A stretch of 64,000 nucleotides of DNA from Paenibacillus oryzae (GTDB lineage Bacteria > Bacillota > Bacilli > Paenibacillales > Paenibacillaceae): contig NZ_LYPA01000065.1 of NCBI RefSeq assembly GCF_001675045.1, positions 124,001-188,000 of the forward strand, in the 5' to 3' direction. The position numbers and the translations under genes are program-made. Shown here in pieces: positions 26,298 through 35,622 of the stretch. Position 1 is the first letter of the stretch. Each line of letters starts with the position of its first letter. The notes below the pieces were generated by a model. The model was not told the origin of the DNA. It saw nothing but the letters and a program-made list of their open reading frames with translations, and did not search any database.

Positions 26298-27071
26298 TTA
26301 ACCTCCTACGACCGTATATCGTCTAACCCCTTTTTTCCAAAGCAATAAGCTCGTCATAGCAAAAACCAACAACCAGAAAAGCTGGAGCAGATAGCTGTTT
26401 ATGATGTCCATGGATGTTGTGGAGCTGGTGATGATTTCAGCCGGAAGAGCCATCATTAGTCGGAAGGGTAAAAACTCAACAACGGACTGAAGCATCTCCG
26501 GCATCAGTCCAACCGGTACAGCGACGCCTCCCAACAGGAAAACCAGCGTGCCGCCCAGGCTTACGACGGCATGGGCTCTTTCTGTCCAGAAGGCTGTTAA
26601 AGCCAAAGAGAATGTAAATACAAATTGCAGGCAAGCTGCAAGAAACAAGGCGGGAAGAGCTGCAACAATAAGTGAAGCCCGAATACCGGTCATTGGAAAA
26701 ACTAGGGGTACGATTACCAGCACAGGCGTGCCAATAATTATATGCCAGATGCGTATGGACAAATTATCACCGATGGGCTGTAAAATAATGGAGTGCGGAC
26801 GCAATAATTCTTCTGCTAATTCCCCGGAATATATTTTTCCTGAAAAGGTATGGTTTTCATAGGATACAGTCATGAGACGGACAATAAGGAGTACGAAGTA
26901 ATATAGCGGCAGGGTGTTGTTGCCAGGCAGTGCAGTACTCCACACGGCAAGTCCGATCAAGGGCGTAACGGCCTGATTAGCAACCAGCGTAAAAGCAAAG
27001 CTTCTCCAGGCCAGCCATTGAAGGAAGGCGTTTTTAACATAAACTTGCAGTATGCGAAGCAGCCGTCTCAT
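26298..27071 (-). CDS. ABC-2 type transporter permease
   Basis: Partner permease of 257 residues with about six helices and the matching IYSGELAEELLRPHS element near residue 83. Its start overlaps the ATPase stop by four bases, and it ends three bases before the next permease, so the operon is tightly coupled. The two permeases are homologous and would form a heterodimer on one ATPase dimer. Confidence 0.85.
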   Translation of the reverse strand: MRRLLRILQVYVKNAFLQWLAWRSFAFTLVANQAVTPLIGLAVWSTALPGNNTLPLYYFVLLIVRLMTVSYENHTFSGKIYSGELAEELLRPHSIILQPIGDNLSIRIWHIIIGTPVLVIVPLVFPMTGIRASLIVAALPALFLAACLQFVFTFSLALTAFWTERAHAVVSLGGTLVFLLGGVAVPVGLMPEMLQSVVEFLPFRLMMALPAEIITSSTTSMDIINSYLLQLFWLLVFAMTSLLLWKKGVRRYTVVGG

Positions 27072-28054
27072 TTATGAATACTCCCTTCACTGAAAATCTG
27101 CTCCATTACATCCTCAAGCGGCGGCTCCACAACCAGAAGATCGTGTACGCTGAAGGAGGAGAGAATTCGGTTTGTCACTGCTGTAATCCTCTCCTTAGGT
27201 ATGCGTAGTGTGATAGAGTGATCCTCCGAATGAATGACATCGCCGATATCCTCCCATAAAAAGCCATTTGTATCCGTAAATGAAATATGAAGGTGCTTAT
27301 ATGGCGTCATCGCGTCATACAAGGCCGAGAGTCGGCCATCATAATGGAGCTCCCCCTTATTAATCAGAATGATTCGTCCACAAAGAGCCTCTACATCGGC
27401 CATATAATGGCTTGTGAGCAGAATGGTTGCCCGAGTATGGCTGCTGTATAGCTTTAAAAATTTGCGTATGGCATTTACAGCAGTTACGTCCAGCCCAAGG
27501 GTTGGCTCGTCAAGGAACAAAACCTTTGGACGATACAGCAGCGAGCAGGCAAGACCGGAGCGCATCTTCTCCCCAAGCGACAATGCACGTACTTGCCTGG
27601 GGAGCAAAGACTCCAGATCCAGCATGTCAACTAGCTCGGCAGCGTTCCTGCGATAGTCGAAGTCCGTGACATCATAAAGCTTTTTTTGAAACAACAAGGC
27701 GTCCTTGACCGTTAGCTCGCCAGGAACAGACATTGGCCGACTGCCTCTGATAAAGGCGATTTGTTTGAGGTATGAGATTTCGCGCAGCCAAGGGATGTGG
27801 CCCAGCACCTTCGCTTCTCCATCAGAGGAATGAAGAATCCCGCTAAGCATCTTGAGCGTTGTTGTTTTTCCGGCTCCATTAGGCCCAAGAAAACCAACCA
27901 CCTCACCTTCCCCAATAGTAAAGCTGATGTGCTCAACTGCTTTTACATATCGGTATTGACGCTTGAATAGAGATTGAAGTGAAGCTTTGAGACCTGCAGG
28001 GCGAACGGGTACCTTATACGTCATCGTTAAATTCTTTACGGTCATTACAGACAT
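27068..28054 (-). CDS. ABC transporter ATP-binding protein (ABC-2 exporter)
   Basis: ATPase of 328 residues that energises the two downstream permeases. Motifs: Walker A GPNGAGKTT near residue 55, signature LSLGEKMR, Walker B VLFLDEPTLGLD, and a His switch in LLTSHYMAD. The signature reads LSLGE instead of LSGGQ, a variation common in this exporter group. A C-terminal domain of about 90 residues follows. The ATG at 28054 is preferred because GGGAGGT lies seven bases upstream; the frame extends 11 codons further to a GTG with no such site. It is divergent from the MerR-type gene at 28189. Confidence 0.9.
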   Translation of the reverse strand: MSVMTVKNLTMTYKVPVRPAGLKASLQSLFKRQYRYVKAVEHISFTIGEGEVVGFLGPNGAGKTTTLKMLSGILHSSDGEAKVLGHIPWLREISYLKQIAFIRGSRPMSVPGELTVKDALLFQKKLYDVTDFDYRRNAAELVDMLDLESLLPRQVRALSLGEKMRSGLACSLLYRPKVLFLDEPTLGLDVTAVNAIRKFLKLYSSHTRATILLTSHYMADVEALCGRIILINKGELHYDGRLSALYDAMTPYKHLHISFTDTNGFLWEDIGDVIHSEDHSITLRIPKERITAVTNRILSSFSVHDLLVVEPPLEDVMEQIFSEGSIHK

Positions 28055-28157
28055 GCTTACGACCTCCCGGATATCGTTTTCATTCACATCTTACAACAAT
28101 AAAGCAAGAGATAATCTTTTATGGAATTTCGTGTATAATAGTTCCAGTAAACCTTAT

Positions 28158-28172
28158 CATTAAACTTTAATG
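28158..28172. promoter_or_regulatory. 15-bp palindrome, candidate operator
   Basis: CATTAAACTTTAATG is a perfect inverted repeat about a single central C. It lies between a TATAAT at 28134-28139 and the ribosome binding site of the MerR-type gene, in the gap that serves both divergent units. It is a candidate operator. Typical MerR sites lie between -35 and -10, so the role is uncertain. Confidence 0.4.
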
Positions 28173-28188
28173 TTAGTGAGGTGTGGAA

Positions 28189-28899
28189 ATGAAAGAAGGA
28201 GAAGGCTTGAGGCCCATTGATATTGCCCGGAGAATTGGTATGAGCACAAGCGCTTTGAGGCATTACGAAAGTTGGGGATTAATTCCGCCTGTTCCCAGGT
28301 CCCCCTCCGGATATCGGATATATACATTAGAGCATTTGGCATTTTTTGAGTGTATACGAAACATGGGGGAGGGCTTCGGGATCAAGCTGACAGGAGCGGT
28401 ACTGCGTCATGTCAAAAGAGGTAATATTGATTCGGCATTGTGGGTAATTAACGATGCCCAAACGTTGAAAAACCGCGATAAGCAAATCGCTCTTCGTGCG
28501 GTGAGCCTGCTGGAGGAGCCGGATAAACCGCAGGCTGGCGGAGCTTTGCGTGAGTGTATGACGATTAATGAGGTTGTGCAGCAGACAGGTATTGCCGCCT
28601 CTGCTATACGTTATTGGAATCAAATTGGATTGCTTCAGGTAGAAAGAGATGGCATGAATGGATATCGTTTGTTTAGTCCGGATTCGTTAAAGCAAATGAT
28701 CCTCATAAAAACGCTCAGGAATGCAGGTTATGATCTCTCAACTATTAAAGAGCTGCTGTATGAGGTAGGTGAACAAAATATAGTCCGTGCAATCCAGATT
28801 GCCAGATCGGCACTGGAGGAAATGGACAAGGCTCTGCAGAAGCAACTAGTGGGTCTGCATTATCTGTACAAGCTTTTAAGAGAACTGGGAAAAATGTAG
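28189..28899 (+). CDS. double-headed MerR-family transcriptional regulator
   Basis: A regulator of 236 residues with two MerR winged helix-turn-helix domains in one chain. The first is near residues 7-75 (RPIDIARRIGMSTSALRHYE, then SPSGYRIYTLEHL). The second is near 120-190 (MTINEVVQQTGIAASAIRYW, then NGYRLFSPDSLKQM). A C-terminal coiled coil (ALEEMDKALQKQLVGLHYL) follows. Ordinary MerR proteins carry one such domain and dimerise; two in tandem may bind as a pseudo-dimer. ATG at 28189 is preferred over GTG at 28183 on ribosome-site spacing. It is divergent from the ABC-2 exporter operon, so it likely controls it. Confidence 0.85.
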   Translation: MKEGEGLRPIDIARRIGMSTSALRHYESWGLIPPVPRSPSGYRIYTLEHLAFFECIRNMGEGFGIKLTGAVLRHVKRGNIDSALWVINDAQTLKNRDKQIALRAVSLLEEPDKPQAGGALRECMTINEVVQQTGIAASAIRYWNQIGLLQVERDGMNGYRLFSPDSLKQMILIKTLRNAGYDLSTIKELLYEVGEQNIVRAIQIARSALEEMDKALQKQLVGLHYLYKLLRELGKM

Positions 28900-29105
28900 C
28901 TTGAAATTGCAAGGAGCGCTCGCTACACCTTGATGAAATAAGAGGAACCAACAAAAGTGGAGCCGCTTCCGAGGAACTGCTGCAGGAAGCGGCGGGCTAC
29001 AACGCTGATGGTTATCGGTCATTTTAACAGGGGAGCTGAATGATGAAGAAGACACCTCGGCGTTCTGCCCCACATGAGGGAGCAGATACTATACAAACGC
29101 CCTTT

Positions 29106-32100
29106 TTACAGAGACAGCAGCTCGCGCACATCCTGCTCCGTTAAGGATGACAAAGCCTCATAGCCGGGTTCAATAACCTCGTCGATCAAGGTGCGCTTGC
29201 GCTCCTGAAGCTCCATCATTTTGTCCTCGATGGTTCCCTCTGCAACCATTCTTATAATTTGCACAACCTTTCGCTGACCGATCCGGTGAGCGCGGTCGGC
29301 GGCCTGCTGCTCTACGGCAGGATTCCACCAGAGATCATACAAAATAACGGTATCGGCGCCGGTTAAATTAAGTCCGGTCCCGCCAGCCTTGAGCGACAAT
29401 AAAAAGAGATTGTTTTCGCCATTATTAAAACGGCTGCAAAGCTCAACCCGTTCTGCCGGAGGCGTCTCGCCATCCAGATAAAAATAAGGCTGCTCCAAAT
29501 AAGCCAGCTCTTTGCCAATCAGCTTCAGCATGGAGGTAAACTGGGAAAAAATCAGCACTCTTTTTCCGGCGCTCCGGCATTCGTCCAGAAGCTCCAGCAG
29601 CTGCCGGAACTTGGCGGAATCGCCCTGATAACCTTCCACAAATAATGCAGGATGGCAGCAAATCTGGCGCAGCCGGGTAATGCCGGCGAGAAGCCTGATG
29701 CGAAGCTTGCCAAAATTGTCGCTATCCAGATGCTTTAACGTATCCTGGCGAAGCTTTGCCAAATATGCGGCATAAACCTTTTTTTGCTCCGGCAGAAGCT
29801 GGGAGGTTTGCACGCTTTCGATTTTTTCCGGAAGCTCTTTCAGCACATCGCTTTTAAGTCGGCGCAGCAAAAAGGGACGGCTCCGCTTGGCAATTTCGGC
29901 ACGCGTCAATTGTCCAAACTGCTCTTTATCCGGGAACAAAACCGGAAACACGGCGCGGAAAATGGACCATAGCTCATCCAGCCTGTTTTCAATCGGCGTT
30001 CCCGTTAATGCAAAGGCATGTTTTGCAGCCAAGCCTCTTACGGCCTTTGCTGTTTGCGTATAATCATTTTTAAACATTTGCGCTTCATCCAGAATGAGCG
30101 TATGAAAGCTTTGTCCGGCATACTTGGAGCCGTCTCTCCGCAGAAGCGGGTATGAGGTAATGATGACATCGGCTGGAGCTGCCGCGGAATCATTTTTATT
30201 TCCCCCAAGCTTGTCCAGATGAAATGCCCGCTCCTTGCTTGAGCCGTCAGCAAGCGTTATTCGCAAGCCGGGGGCAAACCTGGCAAGCTCGTTGCGCCAG
30301 TTGTAGATAAGCGATGACGGCGCAACGATTAAGACCGGTTCTCCCGTTTCGCGGATTTCCGGCAGCACGGACAGGATGAAGGCAATGCTCTGTACCGTTT
30401 TGCCCAAGCCCATTTCATCCGCAAGAATACCGCCAAATCCGTAAAAGGCCAAGGTTTTCATCCATTGATATCCATATTTCTGGTAACTGCGCAATTCGGT
30501 CTGAAGCTCCTGTGGCAGCGGAAAATCCAATTGGTCGGGATGGCGCAAATGGTTCAACAGCTCGCGCAGCTGCCTGTTTATGGATACATTCCCGCTAAAT
30601 TCCCCGTTATTATCGCTAAGCTCAATCAATCCTAGAGCCTTGGAAACGGGCAGCTTGATGCCATGCGTGAAGCCTTCCTGAAAAAGCGCGGGCTGGTGCA
30701 AGCCAACGCCGTTCATAACTCTGAGCAACGCCTGGAAAGCGTCGGTTTCAAGCGGCAATAACGCTCCGCCGGGAAGCTTGTAATATCGCCGCTTTTCGGC
30801 GACTGCCTTAACAACCTCCTGTATTTCCCCGTTGGATATGCCGTCAAGCTTGAAGGAAAAGTGCAGCCAGTCCGTTTTTTCCTCCCAAGCCAACTGTACC
30901 TTGGGCATGATGGTTTCCGGCGCAATGCGCAGCTTGACTGCGCTTGTGGCGTAAAGCTCAAGCTCCTGCTCCAGTCTGGGCACTATGCCGTAAAGGAAAT
31001 CGAACTCGGCGTCATCGCCTTCGATAATATATCCGCCTTCCGTCCGGCCAAAGCTTTTATGCTCCAGCAGCTTTAAAATCCGGCTTTCTTTTTCGCTGTC
31101 GCGCATGATGATCAAATCGCTGCCGCGCTGTCCTCCATCATCCTGGAGCGGATTAATGACGATGCTGCCATATTGAAATTCCAGACCTGCCAGCAGCTTG
31201 CCTCTTACCCGGTCCAAATACATGCGGGCTTTTAGCGGCTGATACCATAACCTGGAGGATACCTCCTCGCTAATTTCAATTTTCCCAAGCGCTGCAAGAC
31301 CAGGAACAACCTTTTGCATAAAATCGTTGCCCTGCTGCGGAGATATGCTGACGGTTTGCGCAAGGCCGTCGCTGAAATCGGCTGCTTCCATAAGCAATTT
31401 CAGCTTGTACAGCTGCTCCAGCCGCCTTCCAGACAGCCGATAAAAAGCACCGCCGCAAAAAGCAGCTCCGTAAGCATCCAGCACGATGACCTCGCGCAGT
31501 CCTTCCGCCTGAAGCTCATAATCTCCATTATTTTCGTCAGAGCGGCCCAAACGGAACAGCAGGGGCAAACGTTTAAGGTCGGTATATGCCGGATTGACAA
31601 AAAGCTTTGGTTCTTCCCGTTTGCCGGAAGAGTTGAAGGACTGCAATTGAAGTCGGCCAGTACCCTGAAGATAAGTCAAAAGCTCGTCCCATGCAAAAGG
31701 AGGAATGATCATCGTGCGTTCCCGCTCTGGAGATAAGGCGGCTTGTTCACGGTTATTCACTTGTTCACGGTTATTCAGTAGAATTGCACGGTATCTCTGC
31801 TCTGCGGCAGCTACCGTATTCAGCTTGTGCAGCAACGCTTCGTCCGAAGGAGAAAAGCGATGGAGCGAGGGGTCATAGCAAAATCGTTCCGTAAAAGAGT
31901 AGCTCTCGCCGCCAGCAATCGCCTCAAGAAACGGCAAGAGCTGCTGAACAATATAGGTGCGTTTTGCAGCTACCTTTAGCTCCAGTCTTATGCAATGGCG
32001 ACCCGAGCCATGCGGAACAAGCTGAAGCAAAGGAATAATGTGCAGTTGTTCCCGATCATCGCGCACAATGCCGCTGCGCTCCTCCGGCATTGCTTCGTTT

Positions 32101-32558
32101 GCTTCGTCGGCGATTGGCGATTTGCCGCCGAACATCCCGATCATATCGTTAACGGCCTGACGGTCGTTGCCTCCGCGCAAATAACTTTTGCCTCTAGAAA
32201 CAAAAATATTGGATGTATTGTCGTTCAAGTTCGCGGATTCATCCAGTTCTATATCATCGCTGCCAACCTCTTCGGAAAGATCGGCAAGCAGAAGCAGAGC
32301 GGCGGCGACATGCTTGCAATAGGGAGGACCGGCTGCCGATGCTAGGCAGGAGCATTCCGGTTCAAAAACTCCGTTTGCCATCCGGGTTATGGCTACCCTG
32401 TATTTACGACTGCCGCCAATCTCCACTCGATATTGCTCAGGCACAAGGCTGCGGCCCGTTAATATGGCTTTCCCTTCCGATACATAAGAGAGGCCTCGCC
32501 AATAGCCGTCTTCCCCGCACAAAGTCCGAATATCCCTTACCGACCATGGCTGCTGCAT
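29106..32558 (-). CDS. SNF2-family helicase with SWIM zinc finger
   Basis: A large DNA-translocating ATPase of 1150 residues. The N-terminus carries a SWIM finger (CSCLASAAGPPYCKHVAAAL) for DNA or protein binding. A long middle region resembles the bacterial SNF2-associated domain. The C-terminal motor shows motif I DEMGLGKTVQSIAF near residue 713, motif II DEAQMFKN, motif III LTGTPIENR, and helicase lobe 2 with FSQFTSMLKLI and QQAADRAHRIGQ. Bacterial members are thought to remodel DNA-bound proteins or RNA polymerase, and their cell role is little known. I start at 32558, where AAAGGAG lies upstream; a 13-residue extension lacks a site. It stands alone and is divergent from the oxidoreductase gene. 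Confidence 0.93.
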   Translation of the reverse strand: MQQPWSVRDIRTLCGEDGYWRGLSYVSEGKAILTGRSLVPEQYRVEIGGSRKYRVAITRMANGVFEPECSCLASAAGPPYCKHVAAALLLLADLSEEVGSDDIELDESANLNDNTSNIFVSRGKSYLRGGNDRQAVNDMIGMFGGKSPIADEANEAMPEERSGIVRDDREQLHIIPLLQLVPHGSGRHCIRLELKVAAKRTYIVQQLLPFLEAIAGGESYSFTERFCYDPSLHRFSPSDEALLHKLNTVAAAEQRYRAILLNNREQVNNREQAALSPERERTMIIPPFAWDELLTYLQGTGRLQLQSFNSSGKREEPKLFVNPAYTDLKRLPLLFRLGRSDENNGDYELQAEGLREVIVLDAYGAAFCGGAFYRLSGRRLEQLYKLKLLMEAADFSDGLAQTVSISPQQGNDFMQKVVPGLAALGKIEISEEVSSRLWYQPLKARMYLDRVRGKLLAGLEFQYGSIVINPLQDDGGQRGSDLIIMRDSEKESRILKLLEHKSFGRTEGGYIIEGDDAEFDFLYGIVPRLEQELELYATSAVKLRIAPETIMPKVQLAWEEKTDWLHFSFKLDGISNGEIQEVVKAVAEKRRYYKLPGGALLPLETDAFQALLRVMNGVGLHQPALFQEGFTHGIKLPVSKALGLIELSDNNGEFSGNVSINRQLRELLNHLRHPDQLDFPLPQELQTELRSYQKYGYQWMKTLAFYGFGGILADEMGLGKTVQSIAFILSVLPEIRETGEPVLIVAPSSLIYNWRNELARFAPGLRITLADGSSKERAFHLDKLGGNKNDSAAAPADVIITSYPLLRRDGSKYAGQSFHTLILDEAQMFKNDYTQTAKAVRGLAAKHAFALTGTPIENRLDELWSIFRAVFPVLFPDKEQFGQLTRAEIAKRSRPFLLRRLKSDVLKELPEKIESVQTSQLLPEQKKVYAAYLAKLRQDTLKHLDSDNFGKLRIRLLAGITRLRQICCHPALFVEGYQGDSAKFRQLLELLDECRSAGKRVLIFSQFTSMLKLIGKELAYLEQPYFYLDGETPPAERVELCSRFNNGENNLFLLSLKAGGTGLNLTGADTVILYDLWWNPAVEQQAADRAHRIGQRKVVQIIRMVAEGTIEDKMMELQERKRTLIDEVIEPGYEALSSLTEQDVRELLSL

Positions 32559-32680
32559 AAAGGTCTCCTTTCTTCCCATATGAATGGTGTTTGACATTAA
32601 AAACTGTATATAATAATATTACAGTATATTGACAGAAATATAACGAACGAAAAAACTGATGAAGGATGCAGGTGACTATA

Positions 32681-33715
32681 TTGGCTATTGCTTATCCGAA
32701 AAAGGGGCAGGACAAGTCCCATGCTTCTTATCATATTCCATTTTCCGTCCTGGATGTAGCTCCAATTGTTAAAGGCGGCACTATTTCGCAATCATTGCGC
32801 AATTCGTTGGAATTAGCGCAGCATGCCGAGCGGCTGGGCTATCATCGCTATTGGCTTGCGGAGCATCACAATGCTCAAAGCATCGCAAGCTCTGCAACCT
32901 CGGTCGTTATCGGACATGTTGCAGCCGGGACAACAACGATGCGTGTCGGAGCGGGAGGCATTATGCTGCCCAACCATGCGCCGCTTGTCATTGCCGAGCA
33001 ATTCGGAACGCTCGACGCGCTTTTTCCGGGCAGAATCGATCTGGGTCTTGGACGCGCCCCAGGAACAGACCAGCTAACGGCATCTGCGCTTCGCGGCGTC
33101 AGAGGAACCAATGGCGGCAATTTCCCGGAGCAGCTGGAACAGCTTCGAGCATATCTTGATCCTGCGGGAGCGGAGGTTGCCATGCCGGTACGCGCCATTC
33201 CGGGCGAAGGAGCCGCTGTGCCGATCTGGCTGCTGGGCTCCAGCGACTTTAGCGCAAGATTAGCCGGGGAGCTGGGATTGCCGTTTGCTTTTGCCGGACA
33301 TTTTTCTCCTACCTTCACCGTTCCGGCCATGCAGCTTTACAGGAATAGCTTTAAGCCGTCTGCCTTTTTGGACGATCCCTATGGCATGGTTGCCGTGAAT
33401 GTAGTTGCGGCAGATACGGACGAAGAGGCCGCTTATCTGGCTACCAGCATGCAGCAGCTCTTTTTGAGCTTTATTCGCAATACGCCGGGGCCGTTGCCTC
33501 CGCCAGTCCGCAATATGGATGAGCTTTGGACGGAATCGGAAAAAATAGCGCTTCAAAATCAGCTGGGCTCAGCGATTGCGGGAAGTCCAGACACGGTAAG
33601 GGAAAAACTGAGGTCATATATTGAAGCTACAGGCGCTAATGAAATTATGGTTGCCGCCCATATTTACGACCATCAGGCAAGAATGCGCTCCTATGAAATT
33701 ATAGCCGGCCTGTAA
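32681..33715 (+). CDS. LLM-class flavin-dependent oxidoreductase
   Basis: Luciferase-like monooxygenase fold, probably FMN-dependent and of the MsnO8-type single-chain group. Visible: [15 protein letters not shown] at the N-terminus, the [11 protein letters not shown] motif near residue 55, [14 protein letters not shown] near 90, [15 protein letters not shown] near 120, and a C-terminal [12 protein letters not shown] segment. A TTG start at 32681 has AGGTGA five bases upstream. An ATG at 32666 would add five residues but is almost touching AAGG, so the TTG is more likely. The first 15-20 residues are longer than in relatives I recall. It is a lone gene, and the substrate is unknown. Confidence 0.87.
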   Translation: MAIAYPKKGQDKSHASYHIPFSVLDVAPIVKGGTISQSLRNSLELAQHAERLGYHRYWLAEHHNAQSIASSATSVVIGHVAAGTTTMRVGAGGIMLPNHAPLVIAEQFGTLDALFPGRIDLGLGRAPGTDQLTASALRGVRGTNGGNFPEQLEQLRAYLDPAGAEVAMPVRAIPGEGAAVPIWLLGSSDFSARLAGELGLPFAFAGHFSPTFTVPAMQLYRNSFKPSAFLDDPYGMVAVNVVAADTDEEAAYLATSMQQLFLSFIRNTPGPLPPPVRNMDELWTESEKIALQNQLGSAIAGSPDTVREKLRSYIEATGANEIMVAAHIYDHQARMRSYEIIAGL

Positions 33716-33765
33716 GCCTACCAAATCCAGCCACCATCGTCGCCTTGTTTAAAGCCGACCGGAGG

Positions 33766-34410
33766 TTAACCGCCTCCGGTTTCCGGCTGAACGTCGGGCC
33801 CAGGCCGAAATCCGCGGCTAAGCTCATTTATGCTGTAGCCAAAATCCATTTGCAGATGCGGGTAATCCTTAAATCCCTTCCAATCCCCGCCCCACGAAAA
33901 GCCTATTTTTTTGGCCAGCGCAGCCACCTCATGCCAATCCGATTTTCCATTCCGATTGCCATCGTATTCCAGGTCCCATAAAGCCTTTCCTTTGGCATTA
34001 AGCAGGGCAAAATCAATTGCCAATCCGTAGTTATGGTAGGATTCTCCGCCGCGCGCATACGTTACAATTGCGCCTTGCGAGGTGCGTCCTTTATTGTATA
34101 GCTCATTTTGCTCCTCTTCGCTGCGGTGCCCTTGGGTAATGAGGACTGAAATTCCAATTGCGGCAGCTTCTTCAACAAGTTTTTCTGCATGCTCCAGCAC
34201 AACGGGATGCAACTCTGCAACAGGAGGCGTGTTCTTATTTACAAAAGGCAAAAATCGCCCCGCTTCATCATTGTAAAAAAAATAAAGCAACAAGATTAGC
34301 GCCATGGCAAAAAGGAGCAGCATGATACGGCCTGTTTTTTTATTTTTACGCCTGGCATGCGGAAGCGGTACGGTAGCTCCTGGCTGAAAAACGGGATCAT
34401 GCTGCGGCAT
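33766..34410 (-). CDS. membrane-anchored M15 peptidase, CwlK/VanY-like
   Basis: Zinc peptidase acting on peptidoglycan stem peptides, either an L-Ala-D-Glu endopeptidase like CwlK or a D,D-carboxypeptidase like VanY. The 214 residues begin with a basic tail, then one membrane helix near 28-46, which leaves the catalytic domain outside. The domain shows GHRSEEEQNELYNKGRT (substrate arginine region), SYHNYGLAIDF with zinc-binding His and Asp, the GDW region, and PHLQM with the third ligand. These match the CwlK pattern best. AAGGAG precedes the ATG. It is convergent with the oxidoreductase gene, separated by a short inverted repeat of CCGGAGG and CCTCCGG. Confidence 0.88.
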   Translation of the reverse strand: MPQHDPVFQPGATVPLPHARRKNKKTGRIMLLLFAMALILLLYFFYNDEAGRFLPFVNKNTPPVAELHPVVLEHAEKLVEEAAAIGISVLITQGHRSEEEQNELYNKGRTSQGAIVTYARGGESYHNYGLAIDFALLNAKGKALWDLEYDGNRNGKSDWHEVAALAKKIGFSWGGDWKGFKDYPHLQMDFGYSINELSRGFRPGPDVQPETGGG

Positions 34411-34546
34411 TGCAATCGCTCCTTGTAAATTTGTTTCCTTGATACTTCTCTAACACTTTTATATTAAAATAGTAAAGGACTAGGATAAAAATATCAATGT
34501 ACGGACGTATTCAGCGCGGGCGATATATTTTGGGAGGACTATAGCG

Positions 34547-35521
34547 ATGGAAACGAAGGGCTACTACTTAAAAGGGATTCATCATGTGTCTGCCATTACG
34601 GGTGATGCCGCCGCCAACTATGAGTTCTATACCAGAGTTTTGGGGCTGCGTCTCGTCAAAAAAACGGTCAATCAGGACGATACGTCGGTTTATCATTTGT
34701 TTTATGGAGATGAACGAGGTAATCCTGGAACGGATTTGACCTTTTTTGAAATTCGGTCAGCGCCCCAATACCGCGAGGGAGTAGGAGGTATCTCCGCTGT
34801 ATCTTTGCGGGTAGCTAGCAATAAAGCGCTTTATTATTGGAAGGAAAGATTTGCTGGAATCGGCATTGACCATGATACAATCATAAAACGTGGCGACAGA
34901 CAGACGCTTGCGTTTCGCGATGGAGAGGGACAACGCCTGATTCTGGTTTCGGATGAAGGACAAAGCGGTGTTGCATGCGGCAAGCCATGGAATCGAAGTC
35001 CTGTTCCGGAGCAATACGCCATAACCGGAATTGGTCCGGTGCATCTATCGCTGCAAAACTGCGAGCCGACAGCCTTGGTGCTGACGGGCATTTTAGGTTT
35101 TCGCTATAAGGCAAAATATGCTTCTCCGATTGTTGGCCAGGCTGATATTTTAGTCTTTGAAACAGGCGAGGGCGGAAGCGGCGCCGAGGTGCATCTGGAG
35201 CAAAGAAACGATTTGCCCCGAGAGCGGCAGGGCAAAGGCGGCATCCATCATGTCGCGTTCCGCGTTGAAAATGATGAGGAATTGCGGGAGTGGGCTGCGG
35301 ATATTACCCGTCTTCGCGTACCAAATTCCGGCTTTGTGGACCGTTGTTATTTTCGCTCGCTTTATTTCAGGGAGCCTAACGGCATCATGTTTGAATTAGC
35401 GACAGACGGTCCAGGGTTTGATACGGACGAAAGCTTTTTGCATCTGGGCGAAAAATTATCGCTGCCGCCTTTTCTGGAGCCCCATAGAGCACGAATTGAA
35501 GCGGGGCTGCATCCAATTTAA
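34547..35521 (+). CDS. ring-cleaving dioxygenase, VOC family (MhqO/LinE-like)
   Basis: Extradiol-type dioxygenase with two paired VOC domains, 324 residues. Metal ligands are suggested by the His of GIHHVSAITG near residue 11, the His of GIHHVAFRVEND near 232, and the Glu of NGIMFELATDGPGF near 283. Proteins of this group, such as MhqO of B. subtilis, cleave hydroquinones as part of quinone detoxification, so a defence role against quinones is plausible. GGGAGGAC precedes the ATG. A terminator follows the stop. No MhqR-type repressor gene is nearby. Confidence 0.87.
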   Translation: METKGYYLKGIHHVSAITGDAAANYEFYTRVLGLRLVKKTVNQDDTSVYHLFYGDERGNPGTDLTFFEIRSAPQYREGVGGISAVSLRVASNKALYYWKERFAGIGIDHDTIIKRGDRQTLAFRDGEGQRLILVSDEGQSGVACGKPWNRSPVPEQYAITGIGPVHLSLQNCEPTALVLTGILGFRYKAKYASPIVGQADILVFETGEGGSGAEVHLEQRNDLPRERQGKGGIHHVAFRVENDEELREWAADITRLRVPNSGFVDRCYFRSLYFREPNGIMFELATDGPGFDTDESFLHLGEKLSLPPFLEPHRARIEAGLHPI

Positions 35522-35559
35522 AGCTGTCGCGAATAGACCTTTCACCCGCTTGAATAAAA

Positions 35560-35597
35560 CAGCCCGCCAGTTAAAGCAAGTTGCTGGCGGGCTGTTG
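35560..35597 (+). terminator. terminator of the dioxygenase gene
   Basis: An 11-bp stem, CAGCCCGCCAG with CTGGCGGGCTG, around a 13-base loop. The T run after it is weak. It lies just before the convergent nuclease gene. Confidence 0.7.
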
Positions 35598-35622
35598 AGT
35601 CTGGCTGTTGACTTATTTTGAA

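Noticed and set aside
28962-28993. Hairpin after the MerR-type gene as a terminator
   Set aside because: GCCGCTTCC/GGAAGCGGC forms a stem but no T run follows, so it is not listed.
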